Positions 9,001 through 16,965 are shown, counted from the first letter of the stretch. The stretch: DNA of 64,000 nt from Jiulongibacter sp966250325 (GCA_966250325.1 CBINGY010000019.1:9904-73903); one strand, 5' to 3'. Notes: generated by a model not told the origin, from the sequence alone. Program-made: numbers and translations.

Positions 9001-9355
9001 GCATGGCCAGTCCCCACTCAAAATCCATCCCGATAAGCATGGGAATTTTGGATAATCCCTGCATTTCATTAATGATCTGAGCCTGCACAGTAGGCTGCCC
9101 GGCAAACATAGCCAGGCCGCCAATATGATATTCTTTCACCCAGGTACGCAACTTTTCAGGATCATAACCTTTCCCCGAGTAATTTCCGCGGGGCATTAGA
9201 AGTTGGCCAATTTTCTGGTCAAGACTTAGGGTATTGAAGACTGAATCCACCCATTGTTTATTGTAATTTGTCAGAAAGTCAGGTTTTTCCTGAGCGATAT
9301 TTTGAAAGGAAACTAGCAGTAGCGTACATATACAGGGGAATATTTTTCTGATCAT
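6083..9355 (-). CDS. Secreted GH3 (NagZ-like) glycosidase fused to a beta-lactamase-fold serine hydrolase
   Basis: 1090 aa with a signal peptide (cleavage near residue 21). Residues about 30-370 are a GH3 catalytic barrel with the NagZ-type motif KHFPGHGDTGVDSH (210-223) and likely nucleophile Asp297 in FTDAMD; about 385-575 is the GH3 C-terminal alpha/beta domain. From about 590 a penicillin-binding/beta-lactamase fold starts, with SVTK (Ser698, Lys701), a YSD motif and the late HGFVHDEAA...GGISGHAGLF segment. NagZ-type enzymes remove N-acetylglucosamine from muropeptides; the second half may be an esterase or peptidase on the same product. An acidic low-complexity stretch at about 634-680 interrupts the second domain before SVTK. 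It is probably periplasmic or outer-membrane exposed. A -7 box (TAGTTTTG, 9384-9377) precedes the start. Confidence 0.9.
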   Translation of the reverse strand: MIRKIFPCICTLLLVSFQNIAQEKPDFLTNYNKQWVDSVFNTLSLDQKIGQLLMPRGNYSGKGYDPEKLRTWVKEYHIGGLAMFAGQPTVQAQIINEMQGLSKIPMLIGMDFEWGLAMRLDSTVRFPYQMTLGAMYENSKLIERMGAEIGRECRRLGVHVMYGPVADVNVNPQNPVINFRSFGENPSDVSRKALAYMQGLQSQHIIATAKHFPGHGDTGVDSHYDLPVIPNDLTRLNEVELAPFKALIHNGLSGIMTAHLSIPVLDSTPNIAATLSTKILDNLLKKELGFQGLTFTDAMDMQGITKHFPDGKALVMAILAGNDILETFEDVPTAVKAIKAAIESKELPVQVIDERVRKILMAKSWTGLDQYKPTQIENLITDLNTIEADFLNREFAEKTLTLVKNEDHILPVQNLTGKIAFVSVDQAATSAFQSMAQNYTNVELFNLPSNASDNLIQLVHNRTREFDVLVVGLHLQSIRPYSNYGITKTNQFALDALLENPNTVVVIFGNPYALDKITGLEKAKAIVMANQESDYMGEAVAQAIFGAIPFQGRLPVTVNNLYQRGMGLTPAALNRLAYGIPEQVGVDSRKLNMRIESVIQQGLEAKAYPGAVLEVAKNGRVIFQKAYGYHTYEDAVRENHEEEEETSQSFEMGNKDVMDNHDPYEPQSQVGAPRIAGNQEFRDKWGAVYPTDLYDLASVTKVTTSALAVMQLLSENKFDLDKTLVDYYPQSKGTNKADLTFRDMLTHRSGLKAFIPFWVNAIDTLSTIHKGLAKHPELLDKFSYLPMEKLPFFKRIFSGKQRPQLDYIGSVKKDPALWLQLLDPQTITWKPGIFDTKASEIYSVQLEDSLWMNKDYQKNIFAQILDSPIKPEQGYVYSDMHYMFYPSLIASITGKNWEDYLKETYRAIGANSLTYNPMRYYPLNQIIPTEKDTLFRKTLVHGFVHDEAADMLGGISGHAGLFGNANDLTKLMQMYLQNGSYGGQQFIKPEVIAECTKYQFDPVVNRRAIAFDKLHPDKSIANGPQEASDLSYGHSGFTGTFVWVDPMYNLSYVFLSNRVYPTRDNSKISDLNIRTEVGNEIIRTIKESTK

Positions 9356-9632
9356 TGCCGAAGGTTCAAAGTTTCTCCAAAACTAAGAAAAATGTGAGGG
9401 ATTGATACAACTCGGCTTTTTCACAACGGGCGACATGGGAGTGATTGCCCGAAAAAGGTTTTGTAAATTCATAGAGCCATGTTTACGTTTATGCATCTGG
9501 ATTAGTTACAAAAAAGAAGCGGTTATGGAATAGTGAACATGTCCAATAATTAAACAATTAGATAAAACTTTAATTATTGCGATAATTTATTTAAAAAATT
9601 TAATATTATTCCATAATCTTCTGATTTATAAC
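9356..9632. other. Gene-free AT-rich intergenic region
   Basis: About 280 bases between the divergent GH3 gene and the small protein gene at 9676. Beyond the candidate GH3 -7 box at 9377-9384 and runs of A and T around 9540-9630, no ORF, hairpin or repeat stands out. Confidence 0.6.
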
Positions 9633-9640
9633 TAATTTTG
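9633..9640 (+). promoter_or_regulatory. Candidate -7 box of the 9676 gene
   Basis: TAATTTTG matches TAnnTTTG and lies 35 bases before the ATG. No good -33 TTTG at 19-20 bases. The start codon is preceded by GAGGGGAAGATA, an unusually good Shine-Dalgarno for this phylum. Confidence 0.35.
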
Positions 9641-9675
9641 CGGTTGTTTTAAAAGATTTTACTGAGGGGAAGATA

Positions 9676-10002
9676 ATGACGTGCGAGTTGTTTTTTGTCT
9701 GTACTGAAGACAGAATTAAGAAAGAGGCTATTTCTGATTGTTGTGAATGTTTTACCGATTACGATAAGGCCAAGGCTTTTATGGCCAAAGGGCTTGAGGG
9801 TAGATATAAATTGCGGTCAGTGCTTTATCATGTGCACATGGATGCCTCGAAGTTAGGCTTACTGCTAAACAAACCGATTCAACCTGAGAATCTGGTAAGT
9901 CTGCTAAGTGAATCGGGATATAATGATTTCAAGCACTTAAAGGAAAGTCTGGAGCCGGATGGCAAAATCAGAATTCTTTCAGAGTACCACATCATAAAAT
10001 AG
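9676..10002 (+). CDS. Orphan hypothetical protein, 108 aa
   Basis: I do not recognise this protein. It is soluble, with no signal peptide or membrane segment. The N-terminus carries four cysteines (CELFFVC, then DCCECF), the middle (MAKGLEGRYKLRSVLYHVHMDASKL) is mixed alpha/beta in character, and the C-terminus ends in ILSEYHIIK. Support for a real gene: a -7 box 35 bases upstream, a purine-rich GAGGGGA ribosome-binding site, and no longer frame on either strand. It stands alone between a divergent GH3 gene and a convergent regulator gene. Confidence 0.65.
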   Translation: MTCELFFVCTEDRIKKEAISDCCECFTDYDKAKAFMAKGLEGRYKLRSVLYHVHMDASKLGLLLNKPIQPENLVSLLSESGYNDFKHLKESLEPDGKIRILSEYHIIK

Positions 10003-10031
10003 CCTTCAACAGGAACATTTTTTCTGATTTC

Positions 10032-12554
10032 CTACCTGGATTCTATGATATCAGTAAAGCTTTTATCAAAGTCTTCCTGAAACAGATCTTCATATTTCCT
10101 GGTGAACATTTCGTAGGTATGTTTGGCGAGGGAATGCTTTCCGAGCTGATGCAATGCTTTGCATTTCATCATCATGGCGGTCTCATCCACAGGATCGAAC
10201 AGAAATACTTTATCTGCCAGCTCCACCAGTTCTTCTGCGTGGTCTTTGATCTGCAAGGTTTCTGCATAACTCAGAAAGCTGTCAATTACTTTGTTTGAGA
10301 TTTCACTTTTGAAAGCATCCAGCCATTCGAATTCGAGATTGGGAAGAAATGTACCGTGTCCGGTAATTGTGCTAAGTCGGGTAATGTCTTCTTTGGTGGG
10401 TTTCTTTTTTCCCGAGGTAATCTGCAGGAAGTCGGCGTAGTCAATACTGATTTCTGAAGGGTTGTGGGTTATTTCCCAATTGCCGGTTTCCTTATCCAGT
10501 TCAATACCTCCCAGTTCTGAGAGTAGTCCTTTTATTTTGATGAGGTTAACAGAGCGGTTGTTTCGTGCACTAGCCTTTGTTTTGTCAAACCAGAAAATAT
10601 CATCCAGTTTGTCTGAACTGAGACATTTTTTATAACGAAGCGAATTCAGGAGCAGATACAGAAATATTTCCTTAATAAGGGGGGTGAAAGCCTTTGAAAG
10701 GTCTGTTCCGTCAGCTTTGAGTACCTGAAATTTTCCGAACAGATTAATACGAGGTTTTGAAGTGTGGTTGGAAAGATAAAATTTTGAATCCTCAGCAGTT
10801 GTTTGATCGGCCGGGATCACTTGAATGGGAGAAGCTGAAACTTTGGTTTTCTTTTCACTTCTTTTTCTTTTGATATTCCACCAGACTGCAATGAGGAAGA
10901 TAGTAATCAGACCTCCTCCTGCAATGATCCAAATGAGGTAAAATGAGTTGTGTTGCGGTTTTTCAACCGGGGATGGTGGTGTAGATATGGTAAATAGTTG
11001 AAGAGTAGAAAGATCTTTTTCCAGATTATGGTTAATAACCGTACAAAGTAGTTTTTCTGAGGCCACATCTTCGTAAAGTGAGACCTGAGTGGTTACGTCA
11101 TGGAAATTGATGGCAATGGATTTCCCTAATTTTCGATACGTAGGTTCAGTAAGTGAACCCTCAATGAGCTGAAGTTCCGTGTTGAATTTTAACTGATTGA
11201 AAACGAGTCCGTAATACTTTCCTTTCTCTTCGTTAATGATCAGATTAGAAGCAAAAACAAATGAATCTTCCTCGCTGCCGGGGATTTTAAAAAGTTCTTT
11301 AACGGTTCCGTTTTTCCAGTCTATCCGGAAGAAATCATAGTAATTCTGGGGTTTTAACATCTGGTCACCCGATCTGGATCCGTAACCTCCGATGTAGTAA
11401 GAAGTAAGCTTATCAAAGGTATTTCCAAAGCCTGCCAGGTACCTGGGTTCGGGTACATCACCCGATAAGCGGATATCTTCCCATGTTTTATGTTGGAAAC
11501 TGTATTTCTGAAACCGGTTTTTGTACGCATACATTCCGTATCCTCCAATACAAACCAGTGCGGTGTCTCCGGGAAACATATACATATTGTGGTGCCAGTA
11601 TTCCGTAAGTCTTTCGGCCTCAGGAACTTCATATATTCCGTTTTCAAAATCAAAAACTTGATTGCCGGTAAGTCGCACAAGACCGTAATGCCCAGGTTTG
11701 TCAAAAGGTATGGCAGCATCTCCTCTGGATATATCTAGTTTTGCGGTCAGTTTCTTCTCTTGTTTGTTCCCGGTTTTTGTATCCAAAAATGCGATTCCAT
11801 CGTTGTGATATACAGAAATGGAAGAGGCCCCAGGCTCCTGAGCCACCGCTATTACTCCTTTCCAGGTACTTTGATTCAGCTCTTTCCACTCGGTAAATTC
11901 TTTGGAAATCCAGTTGGGATTGTTCACCAGACCTGATTCTTTTCCTTTGGAGTCTTTCGCCTTGCTGCCTTCCAGCTCATCGAGTTTCCAATGATGGAGC
12001 ATCCGGTTATTGCTACTCACCTCTACATCAGAAATATTCATGGCTACCACATCTTTGGTCTCAAAACCCGGTTTAATACATTGCCCGAAATGCAGTTCAA
12101 AGCAGTCGAAAGACAAGTCAGATATTTTTGTTGACTTACCCGCAGATCCGTTAATGGCAATGGCTACCGTACCCTGTGTTTGAGAGAAAATAAGTTCCAG
12201 ATGATTGGTTTGTGCGTAGAGGTCAACGGTATTTTCGCCCGGGTTTATTTCGAGAGGAGTTTCACCCAGTACAAAACGTAATTTATTGTAATACAGGATA
12301 TCGAAGTTTCTGCCATTTTTGTCAATGAGCCTCAGCATGTACCCGTAAAAGTTCTCGGAAATTGGTTGCAGCCTGAAGTCGAAAGAGATTTTGAAATCAT
12401 TCCTGGTACAGATGCTGTAGTTTTTCCCGAGGATAAGAGAAGTTCGTTTTTCACTGATCACCTCATTCCCGTCGAATTTAAGCCCGTACTGCTGACCTTG
12501 TACCAGTGATGTCAGTGTAAATAATAACAACAGGTATAAGAGACGGTGTTGCAT
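10032..12554 (-). CDS. Membrane-anchored SARP-like (BTAD) regulator with LamG/kelch-like sensor ectodomain
   Basis: 840 aa. Signal peptide 1-20; residues about 25-190 resemble a LamG/concanavalin-type lectin domain (HHWKLDELEG...DSKGKESGLVNN); about 230-525 is kelch-like propeller sequence with repeated GGYG motifs (VCIGGYGMYAY, SYYIGGYGSRSG). One transmembrane helix at about 537-559 is followed by RKRSEKK. The cytoplasmic part has an OmpR/SARP-type winged helix (about 603-700, INLFGKFQVLKADG...LSSDKLDDIFWFD) and a bacterial transcriptional activation domain (about 705-835, helical, TPR-like). It therefore looks like a one-component sensor reading an extracytoplasmic ligand, possibly a glycan, and acting on DNA at the membrane. 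It is divergent from the GMC oxidoreductase operon. Confidence 0.82.
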   Translation of the reverse strand: MQHRLLYLLLLFTLTSLVQGQQYGLKFDGNEVISEKRTSLILGKNYSICTRNDFKISFDFRLQPISENFYGYMLRLIDKNGRNFDILYYNKLRFVLGETPLEINPGENTVDLYAQTNHLELIFSQTQGTVAIAINGSAGKSTKISDLSFDCFELHFGQCIKPGFETKDVVAMNISDVEVSSNNRMLHHWKLDELEGSKAKDSKGKESGLVNNPNWISKEFTEWKELNQSTWKGVIAVAQEPGASSISVYHNDGIAFLDTKTGNKQEKKLTAKLDISRGDAAIPFDKPGHYGLVRLTGNQVFDFENGIYEVPEAERLTEYWHHNMYMFPGDTALVCIGGYGMYAYKNRFQKYSFQHKTWEDIRLSGDVPEPRYLAGFGNTFDKLTSYYIGGYGSRSGDQMLKPQNYYDFFRIDWKNGTVKELFKIPGSEEDSFVFASNLIINEEKGKYYGLVFNQLKFNTELQLIEGSLTEPTYRKLGKSIAINFHDVTTQVSLYEDVASEKLLCTVINHNLEKDLSTLQLFTISTPPSPVEKPQHNSFYLIWIIAGGGLITIFLIAVWWNIKRKRSEKKTKVSASPIQVIPADQTTAEDSKFYLSNHTSKPRINLFGKFQVLKADGTDLSKAFTPLIKEIFLYLLLNSLRYKKCLSSDKLDDIFWFDKTKASARNNRSVNLIKIKGLLSELGGIELDKETGNWEITHNPSEISIDYADFLQITSGKKKPTKEDITRLSTITGHGTFLPNLEFEWLDAFKSEISNKVIDSFLSYAETLQIKDHAEELVELADKVFLFDPVDETAMMMKCKALHQLGKHSLAKHTYEMFTRKYEDLFQEDFDKSFTDIIESR

Positions 12555-12980
12555 CCGGGACGAAAGTTTAGGTCTTAGGTTTGGGTTGGCTCAATTACTA
12601 AGCAAAACTAGGTGCTTACTTTATCAAAGGCAAAATTTGAGATTCTATTCGTAGTCGAAATTATTCATTAAGCGTTAAGGCATTCGGGATTTAGAAGGAT
12701 TGATATAAGATTCGGGAAATATTGCAAAAAATAATCTAACTTCGGTAAAATTGATCAAACCATTGAAATAGAGGTACGAAAAGCTGTGCAATGACTGCGA
12801 TCTTCTCCCGATTGTTTCGTTTGCAAAAGAGTTAATGATCCCATTTTTTCAGGATTAATAAAAAATTAAGACTTCATTCATCGTTTGTGATTAATTCGGT
12901 AGATTATTAAAATTACTCAAGCCGGACCTGGTCCTGTTTGAGGATGAGAATGCAAAAAAATCATACAAGGAACTTATATT
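12555..12980. other. 426-base intergenic region between BTAD regulator and GMC operon
   Basis: AT-rich and without an ORF worth calling. It separates two divergent genes and so must hold both promoters, but I find no complete TTTG-N19-TAnnTTTG match. Near the GMC start there is a small dyad GGACCTGGTCC (about 12925-12935). It is the natural place to look for binding of the membrane regulator. Confidence 0.4.
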
Positions 12981-14723
12981 ATGTTTGACCCGATTAACCT
13001 GAAAAAGCCGAAAACGGTTTACGATGTTGTGATAGTGGGCTCCGGGGCCGGTGGTGGAATGGCGGCTTATCAGCTTGCCAAATCCGGAGCGAAGGTCTGT
13101 CTTCTGGAGGCAGGAGGTTACTTTGACCCGGCAGATCCCAAGTACATTACCCAGCTTAAAAATCCCTGGGAGTCTCCCCGAAGAGGTGCCAGCACACCCT
13201 TAAGATCATTTGGTGATTTTGATGCTGCCTGGGGTGGCTGGAATCTGGAAGGCGAGCCGTATAAAGCGATGGAAGGTACAGACTTCTGGTGGTTCAGATC
13301 CCGTATGCTGGGTGGCAGAACCAATCACTGGGGTAGAATTTCTCTCCGTTTCGGGCCAGATGATTTCCGAAGAGGAAGCCTTACAGGGATAGGTGATGAC
13401 TGGCCCATAGGCTATGAAGACCTGGCTCCTTATTACGATAAAGTGGATCAGCTCATTGGTTTATTTGGAACCAAAGAAGGTATCCCGAATGAGCCGGATG
13501 GCATCTACCTGCCACCTCCTAAGCCTAGGTTGCATGAGTTGATGATCAAAAAAGCAGCAAAGGAAGTAGGTGTGCCAGTGATTCCTTCGCGTATGGCTAT
13601 GCTTACAAAAACCATCAATGATTCGCGGGGAGCCTGTTTCTACTGTGGACAGTGTAATCGTGGATGTCAGGCTTATGCAGATTTCTCATCTTCTTCGGTG
13701 CTGTGTATTCCGGCTGTTAAAACAGGAAATGTGACACTGATTAATAATGCCATGGTTAAGGAGGTACATACAGATCCTGCCACAGGGTTGTGTACCGGAG
13801 TTTCCTATGTAAACAAGCTGGATTTGAAAGATTATGAGGTGAACGCCAAAATTGTTATTCTGGCAGCGAGTACCTGCGAATCTGCCCGTATTCTGCTTAA
13901 TTCAAAATCTTCCAGGTTTCAAAGAGGTCTTGCAAATGAGAGCGGAGTAGTAGGAAAATACCTGAATGACTCCACCGGTGCTGGAAGGGGTGCCTTTGTT
14001 CCAGCATTAATGGACAGGAAAAGATACAATGAAGATGGCGTAGGAGGTATGCACGTGTACACTCCCTGGTGGCTGGATAACCGCAAACTTGATTTTCCAA
14101 GAGGGTATCACATTGAATATAGTGGAGGTATGGGAATGCCGGGATTTGGATTTGGAATGGGCATGCAGGGTGTTCAGAAGAATTTTCCGGGTAGCGGAAA
14201 AAGACTTGGAGGATTCGGCCCGGGTCTGAAAGAAGATGTTCGCAGAATGTATGGGGCGTTTGTTCATATGGATGGCCGTGGAGAGCCGATTCCTCTGGAG
14301 TCAAATTATTGTGAAATAGACCCGGATAAAGTAGATAAATATGGTATTCCGACCCTACGTTTTCATTACAAATGGAGCGAGAACGAGGTAAAGCAGGCCA
14401 AGCATATGCAGGATACCTTTGAGCAGATTATCCATGAAATGGGCGGAATACCTCTCGGAGAAAAACCGGGAGCAGATTCAGATTATGGTCTGGCTAAACC
14501 AGGACAGATTATCCACGAGATCGGTACCGTAAGAATGGGCAATGACCCTAAAAAATCTGCTTTGAATAAGTGGCAGCAGGCACACGATGTTAAAAATTTG
14601 TTTGTGGTAGATGCCGCACCATTTGTTTCTCAGGGAGACAAGAATGTGACCTGGACCATCCTGGCATCTTCCTGGAGAACTTCAGACTACATTATTGATC
14701 AAGTGAAAACCAAAAAACTCTAA
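12981..14723 (+). CDS. GMC-family FAD-dependent sugar/alcohol dehydrogenase
   Basis: 580 aa. The FAD Rossmann motif is VGSGAGGGMAA (19-29) followed by the acidic residue in LLEAGG. GGRTNHWGR (111-119) is the GMC signature region, and the C-terminus has the catalytic His in IHEIGTVRMG and the second site in DKNVTWTILA. It carries a cysteine cluster C-x2-C-x2-C-x3-C (Cys219, 222, 225, 229), which could hold an iron-sulfur cluster as in FAD glucose dehydrogenase relatives. The next gene, 6 bases on, encodes a subunit-3 protein with a Tat-like leader. This enzyme has no leader of its own, so the pair may be exported together. Likely reaction: oxidation of a sugar or glycoside hydroxyl, electrons passing to the respiratory chain. 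Confidence 0.88.
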   Translation: MFDPINLKKPKTVYDVVIVGSGAGGGMAAYQLAKSGAKVCLLEAGGYFDPADPKYITQLKNPWESPRRGASTPLRSFGDFDAAWGGWNLEGEPYKAMEGTDFWWFRSRMLGGRTNHWGRISLRFGPDDFRRGSLTGIGDDWPIGYEDLAPYYDKVDQLIGLFGTKEGIPNEPDGIYLPPPKPRLHELMIKKAAKEVGVPVIPSRMAMLTKTINDSRGACFYCGQCNRGCQAYADFSSSSVLCIPAVKTGNVTLINNAMVKEVHTDPATGLCTGVSYVNKLDLKDYEVNAKIVILAASTCESARILLNSKSSRFQRGLANESGVVGKYLNDSTGAGRGAFVPALMDRKRYNEDGVGGMHVYTPWWLDNRKLDFPRGYHIEYSGGMGMPGFGFGMGMQGVQKNFPGSGKRLGGFGPGLKEDVRRMYGAFVHMDGRGEPIPLESNYCEIDPDKVDKYGIPTLRFHYKWSENEVKQAKHMQDTFEQIIHEMGGIPLGEKPGADSDYGLAKPGQIIHEIGTVRMGNDPKKSALNKWQQAHDVKNLFVVDAAPFVSQGDKNVTWTILASSWRTSDYIIDQVKTKKL

Positions 14724-14729
14724 CCTAAG

Positions 14730-15371
14730 ATGAAAAGAAGAGATTCATTAAAAGCGTTGTCGCTGAGTTCTTTGGGTATGGCGGTGTTGCCGGCCAATTC
14801 CCTGGTGGCTCAGCCAGAGCAACTTAAAGACGATTTTAAGCCGGGTCCGGGCAGAACAGATGATGAGATTGCCAGAGACCGTGCCATTCATGAGCAGAAA
14901 TTTATGACGGCAGAAGAACTGGCCATTCTCGCGGTTTTATGTGACATCATCGTACCGAAAGATGAAAAATCTGGAAGTGCCGCAGATGCTGGTGTTCCGG
15001 AGTTTATAGAATTTATTGCCAAAGACATGCCTCATTATCAGGTACCTCTGAGAGGAGGCTTGAGTTGGATAAACAATTACAGCCGCAAACTGTACGGTAA
15101 AAACTTCAGGGAGGCGGGAAAAAAGGCTCAATTGGAAATTGCCGAGTCTATTGCTTATCCTGAAGAAGCCAAACCTGAGGTGAGTCAGGGCGTGGCGTTC
15201 TTCTCTCTGGTCAGAGACCTTACTTTAACCGGATTTTATACCACTCAGATTGGATTCAATGATCTGGGTTACGTGGGTAACACGCCCAATATGTGGGATG
15301 GCGTACCCCAGGATGTTCTGGATAAGTATGGTTTAGCGTATGATCCTTTATATTTCGAGAATAAAGAATAA
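14730..15371 (+). CDS. Gluconate 2-dehydrogenase subunit 3-family protein (GMC partner)
   Basis: 213 aa starting MKRRDSLKALSLSSLGMAVLP, a Tat-type leader with the RRDSLK box. The mature part, with FMTAEELAILAVLCDIIVPKD near residue 55, matches the small gamma/subunit-3 family that accompanies GMC dehydrogenases and glucoside 3-dehydrogenases. In those complexes it chaperones or co-exports the cofactor-loaded catalytic subunit. The gene follows the GMC gene by 6 bases and is closed by a strong terminator, so this is a two-gene operon. Confidence 0.85.
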   Translation: MKRRDSLKALSLSSLGMAVLPANSLVAQPEQLKDDFKPGPGRTDDEIARDRAIHEQKFMTAEELAILAVLCDIIVPKDEKSGSAADAGVPEFIEFIAKDMPHYQVPLRGGLSWINNYSRKLYGKNFREAGKKAQLEIAESIAYPEEAKPEVSQGVAFFSLVRDLTLTGFYTTQIGFNDLGYVGNTPNMWDGVPQDVLDKYGLAYDPLYFENKE

Positions 15372-15382
15372 TAGGTTAAGAG

Positions 15383-15413
15383 AAAAAAAGGGAGGCGGCT
15401 GCCTCCCTTTTTT
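15383..15413. terminator. Bidirectional terminator between GMC operon and sucD
   Basis: A-tract, GGGAGGC (15390-15396), loop GGCT, GCCTCCC (15401-15407), then six T. The A and T tracts on both flanks serve the convergent sucD gene as well. Confidence 0.8.
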
Positions 15414-15439
15414 CTTATCTGTTTATGTCGGGTAACTAC

Positions 15440-16315
15440 TTACTTACCCAGTGCTTTCAGCATCATTGCACCTATTTCTGCAGGCGATTCTACCACATGA
15501 ATTCCGCATTCGGCCATGATTCGCATTTTGGCCGCAGCGGTATCGTCGGCACCGCCAATAATAGCACCTGCATGTCCCATTCTCTTGCCTTTCGGAGCGG
15601 TTTGACCTGCAATAAATCCGACTACTGGTTTAGGATTGCCAGCGGCTTTAATGTATCTCGAAGCTTCGGCTTCGTAGCTTCCGCCGATTTCCCCGATCAT
15701 CACGATGGCCTCGGTTTCAGGGTCGTTCATGAGCAGTTCCACAGCATCTTTGGTTGGTGTTCCAATGATCGGATCACCACCGATACCGATGGCCGTAGAG
15801 ATCCCCAATCCTGCCTTTACAATTTGGTCGGCAGCTTCGTAGGTCAAAGTACCCGACTTGGAAACAATACCGATATTTCCTTTTTTAAATACAAATCCGG
15901 GCATAATTCCCACCTTCGCCTCACCGGGAGTAATTACACCTGGACAGTTTGGTCCTATTAGTGTACAGCCTTTTCCTTTGATGTAGGTTTTGGCTGTAAT
16001 CATGTCTTTGGTAGGGATGCCTTCAGTGATACAAACGATCACTTTAACACCCGCGTCTGCAGCTTCCATGATGGCATCGGCAGCAAATCCAGGTGGCACA
16101 AAAATGATAGACACATCTGCACCGGTGGATTGAACAGCCTCTTCCACGGTATTAAAAACCGGACGATCCAGGTGACTTTGACCTCCTTTACCAGGAGTAA
16201 CACCGCCCACCACGTTGGTTCCGTATTCAATCATTTGGCCGGCATGGAAGGTGCCTTCTGAGCCTGTGAAACCCTGAACAATAACCTTGGAATCTTTATT
16301 TACCAATACGCTCAT
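15440..16315 (-). CDS. sucD: Succinyl-CoA synthetase alpha subunit
   Basis: 291 aa from the ATG at 16315 (the frame stays open to 16402 but that region holds the leader and promoter). Features: N-terminal CoA-binding GFTGSEGTFHAGQM (15-28), GPNCPGVI (121-128), ligase segment GIVSKSGTLTYEA, and the phospho-histidine His248 in RMGHAGAIIGG. With SucC it interconverts succinyl-CoA and succinate with nucleotide phosphorylation in the TCA cycle. sucC is not adjacent, as is common in Bacteroidota. It has a textbook promoter upstream. Confidence 0.96.
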   Translation of the reverse strand: MSVLVNKDSKVIVQGFTGSEGTFHAGQMIEYGTNVVGGVTPGKGGQSHLDRPVFNTVEEAVQSTGADVSIIFVPPGFAADAIMEAADAGVKVIVCITEGIPTKDMITAKTYIKGKGCTLIGPNCPGVITPGEAKVGIMPGFVFKKGNIGIVSKSGTLTYEAADQIVKAGLGISTAIGIGGDPIIGTPTKDAVELLMNDPETEAIVMIGEIGGSYEAEASRYIKAAGNPKPVVGFIAGQTAPKGKRMGHAGAIIGGADDTAAAKMRIMAECGIHVVESPAEIGAMMLKALGK

Positions 16316-16372
16316 GAAATTGTACTTTTTTGAGGTTTTCGGCCAATTGTTCGGCCACTTTATTACGGAGGC

Positions 16373-16403
16373 CAAAAGTAGGTTGAAATTGGAAAAATAC
16401 AAA
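16373..16403 (-). promoter_or_regulatory. sucD promoter (TTTG-N19-TACTTTTG)
   Basis: On the minus strand TTTG (16403-16400), 19 bases, then TACTTTTG (16380-16373): an exact match to the Bacteroidota consensus. It leaves a leader of about 50 bases before the sucD ATG; that leader contains two copies of TGGCCGAA 12 bases apart. Confidence 0.65.
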
Positions 16404-16524
16404 ACCTGATTTCCTTTCTTTCACACCCACTTGGATATTTTGAAGATACCCCACCTGTAAACTAATTCTGAATTGTAGGGTATTTTCAAGATTGTTCCAT
16501 TTGAAAAGCAGGGGTTAAAGTAAT

Positions 16525-16964
16525 TTACCGTTGTAGAAAGTACAGTTCAAATGATTTTAAGGAATCTGGCGTATCAAAGTATGGCTTACGAAAGGCTCCC
16601 TGCAAAATCTGGATAGGACGCGTTGAAGTTAACCGGAAATTTTCTCTCAGCTGATGTTCTGTCAGGTTTTTATAGATAGTATGCAGCCTGAAACGTGAAA
16701 AACTTAAAGCACCTGCCACCGAAAGGGATTGGTTTCTGAAGGCGTACTTAATTCTAAATTGATGCCTATTGAGTTGACGAACCGGATGAATTTCAACAGG
16801 GGTCCGGTCATTTCTTAACTATTTATGTCGTATTCAAAGAGGAAACCGAAAAAGACATCACCTTTAAAGTTATTCTTTCTGGTATCGGAAAGTCTAGGAA
16901 ACAGGAGTGGTAAACCTTCACACAAATTAGATGGTTTGCAATACAGGAACCTTTTAAATCGTTT
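16525..16964 (-). pseudogene. Possible decayed outer-membrane beta-barrel gene remnant
   Basis: No intact gene lies between sucD and porE. On the minus strand three frames each give a protein-like stretch in succession: 16964-16815 (ending GDVFFGFLFEYDINS), 16811-16704 (FVNSIGINLELSTPSETNPF) and about 16800-16525 (VAGALSFSRFRLHTIYKNL...FELYFLQR). Their order and style (alternating polar/hydrophobic beta-strands) resemble a secreted beta-barrel protein broken by frameshifts. No start codon or signal peptide is left. This is pattern reading only; the stretches are short enough to be chance. Confidence 0.3.
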
Positions 16965-16965
16965 C

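Noticed and set aside
16316..16402. Upstream extension of sucD (29 codons)
   Set aside because: It covers the perfect promoter and the leader; SucD begins MSVLVNKDSK.
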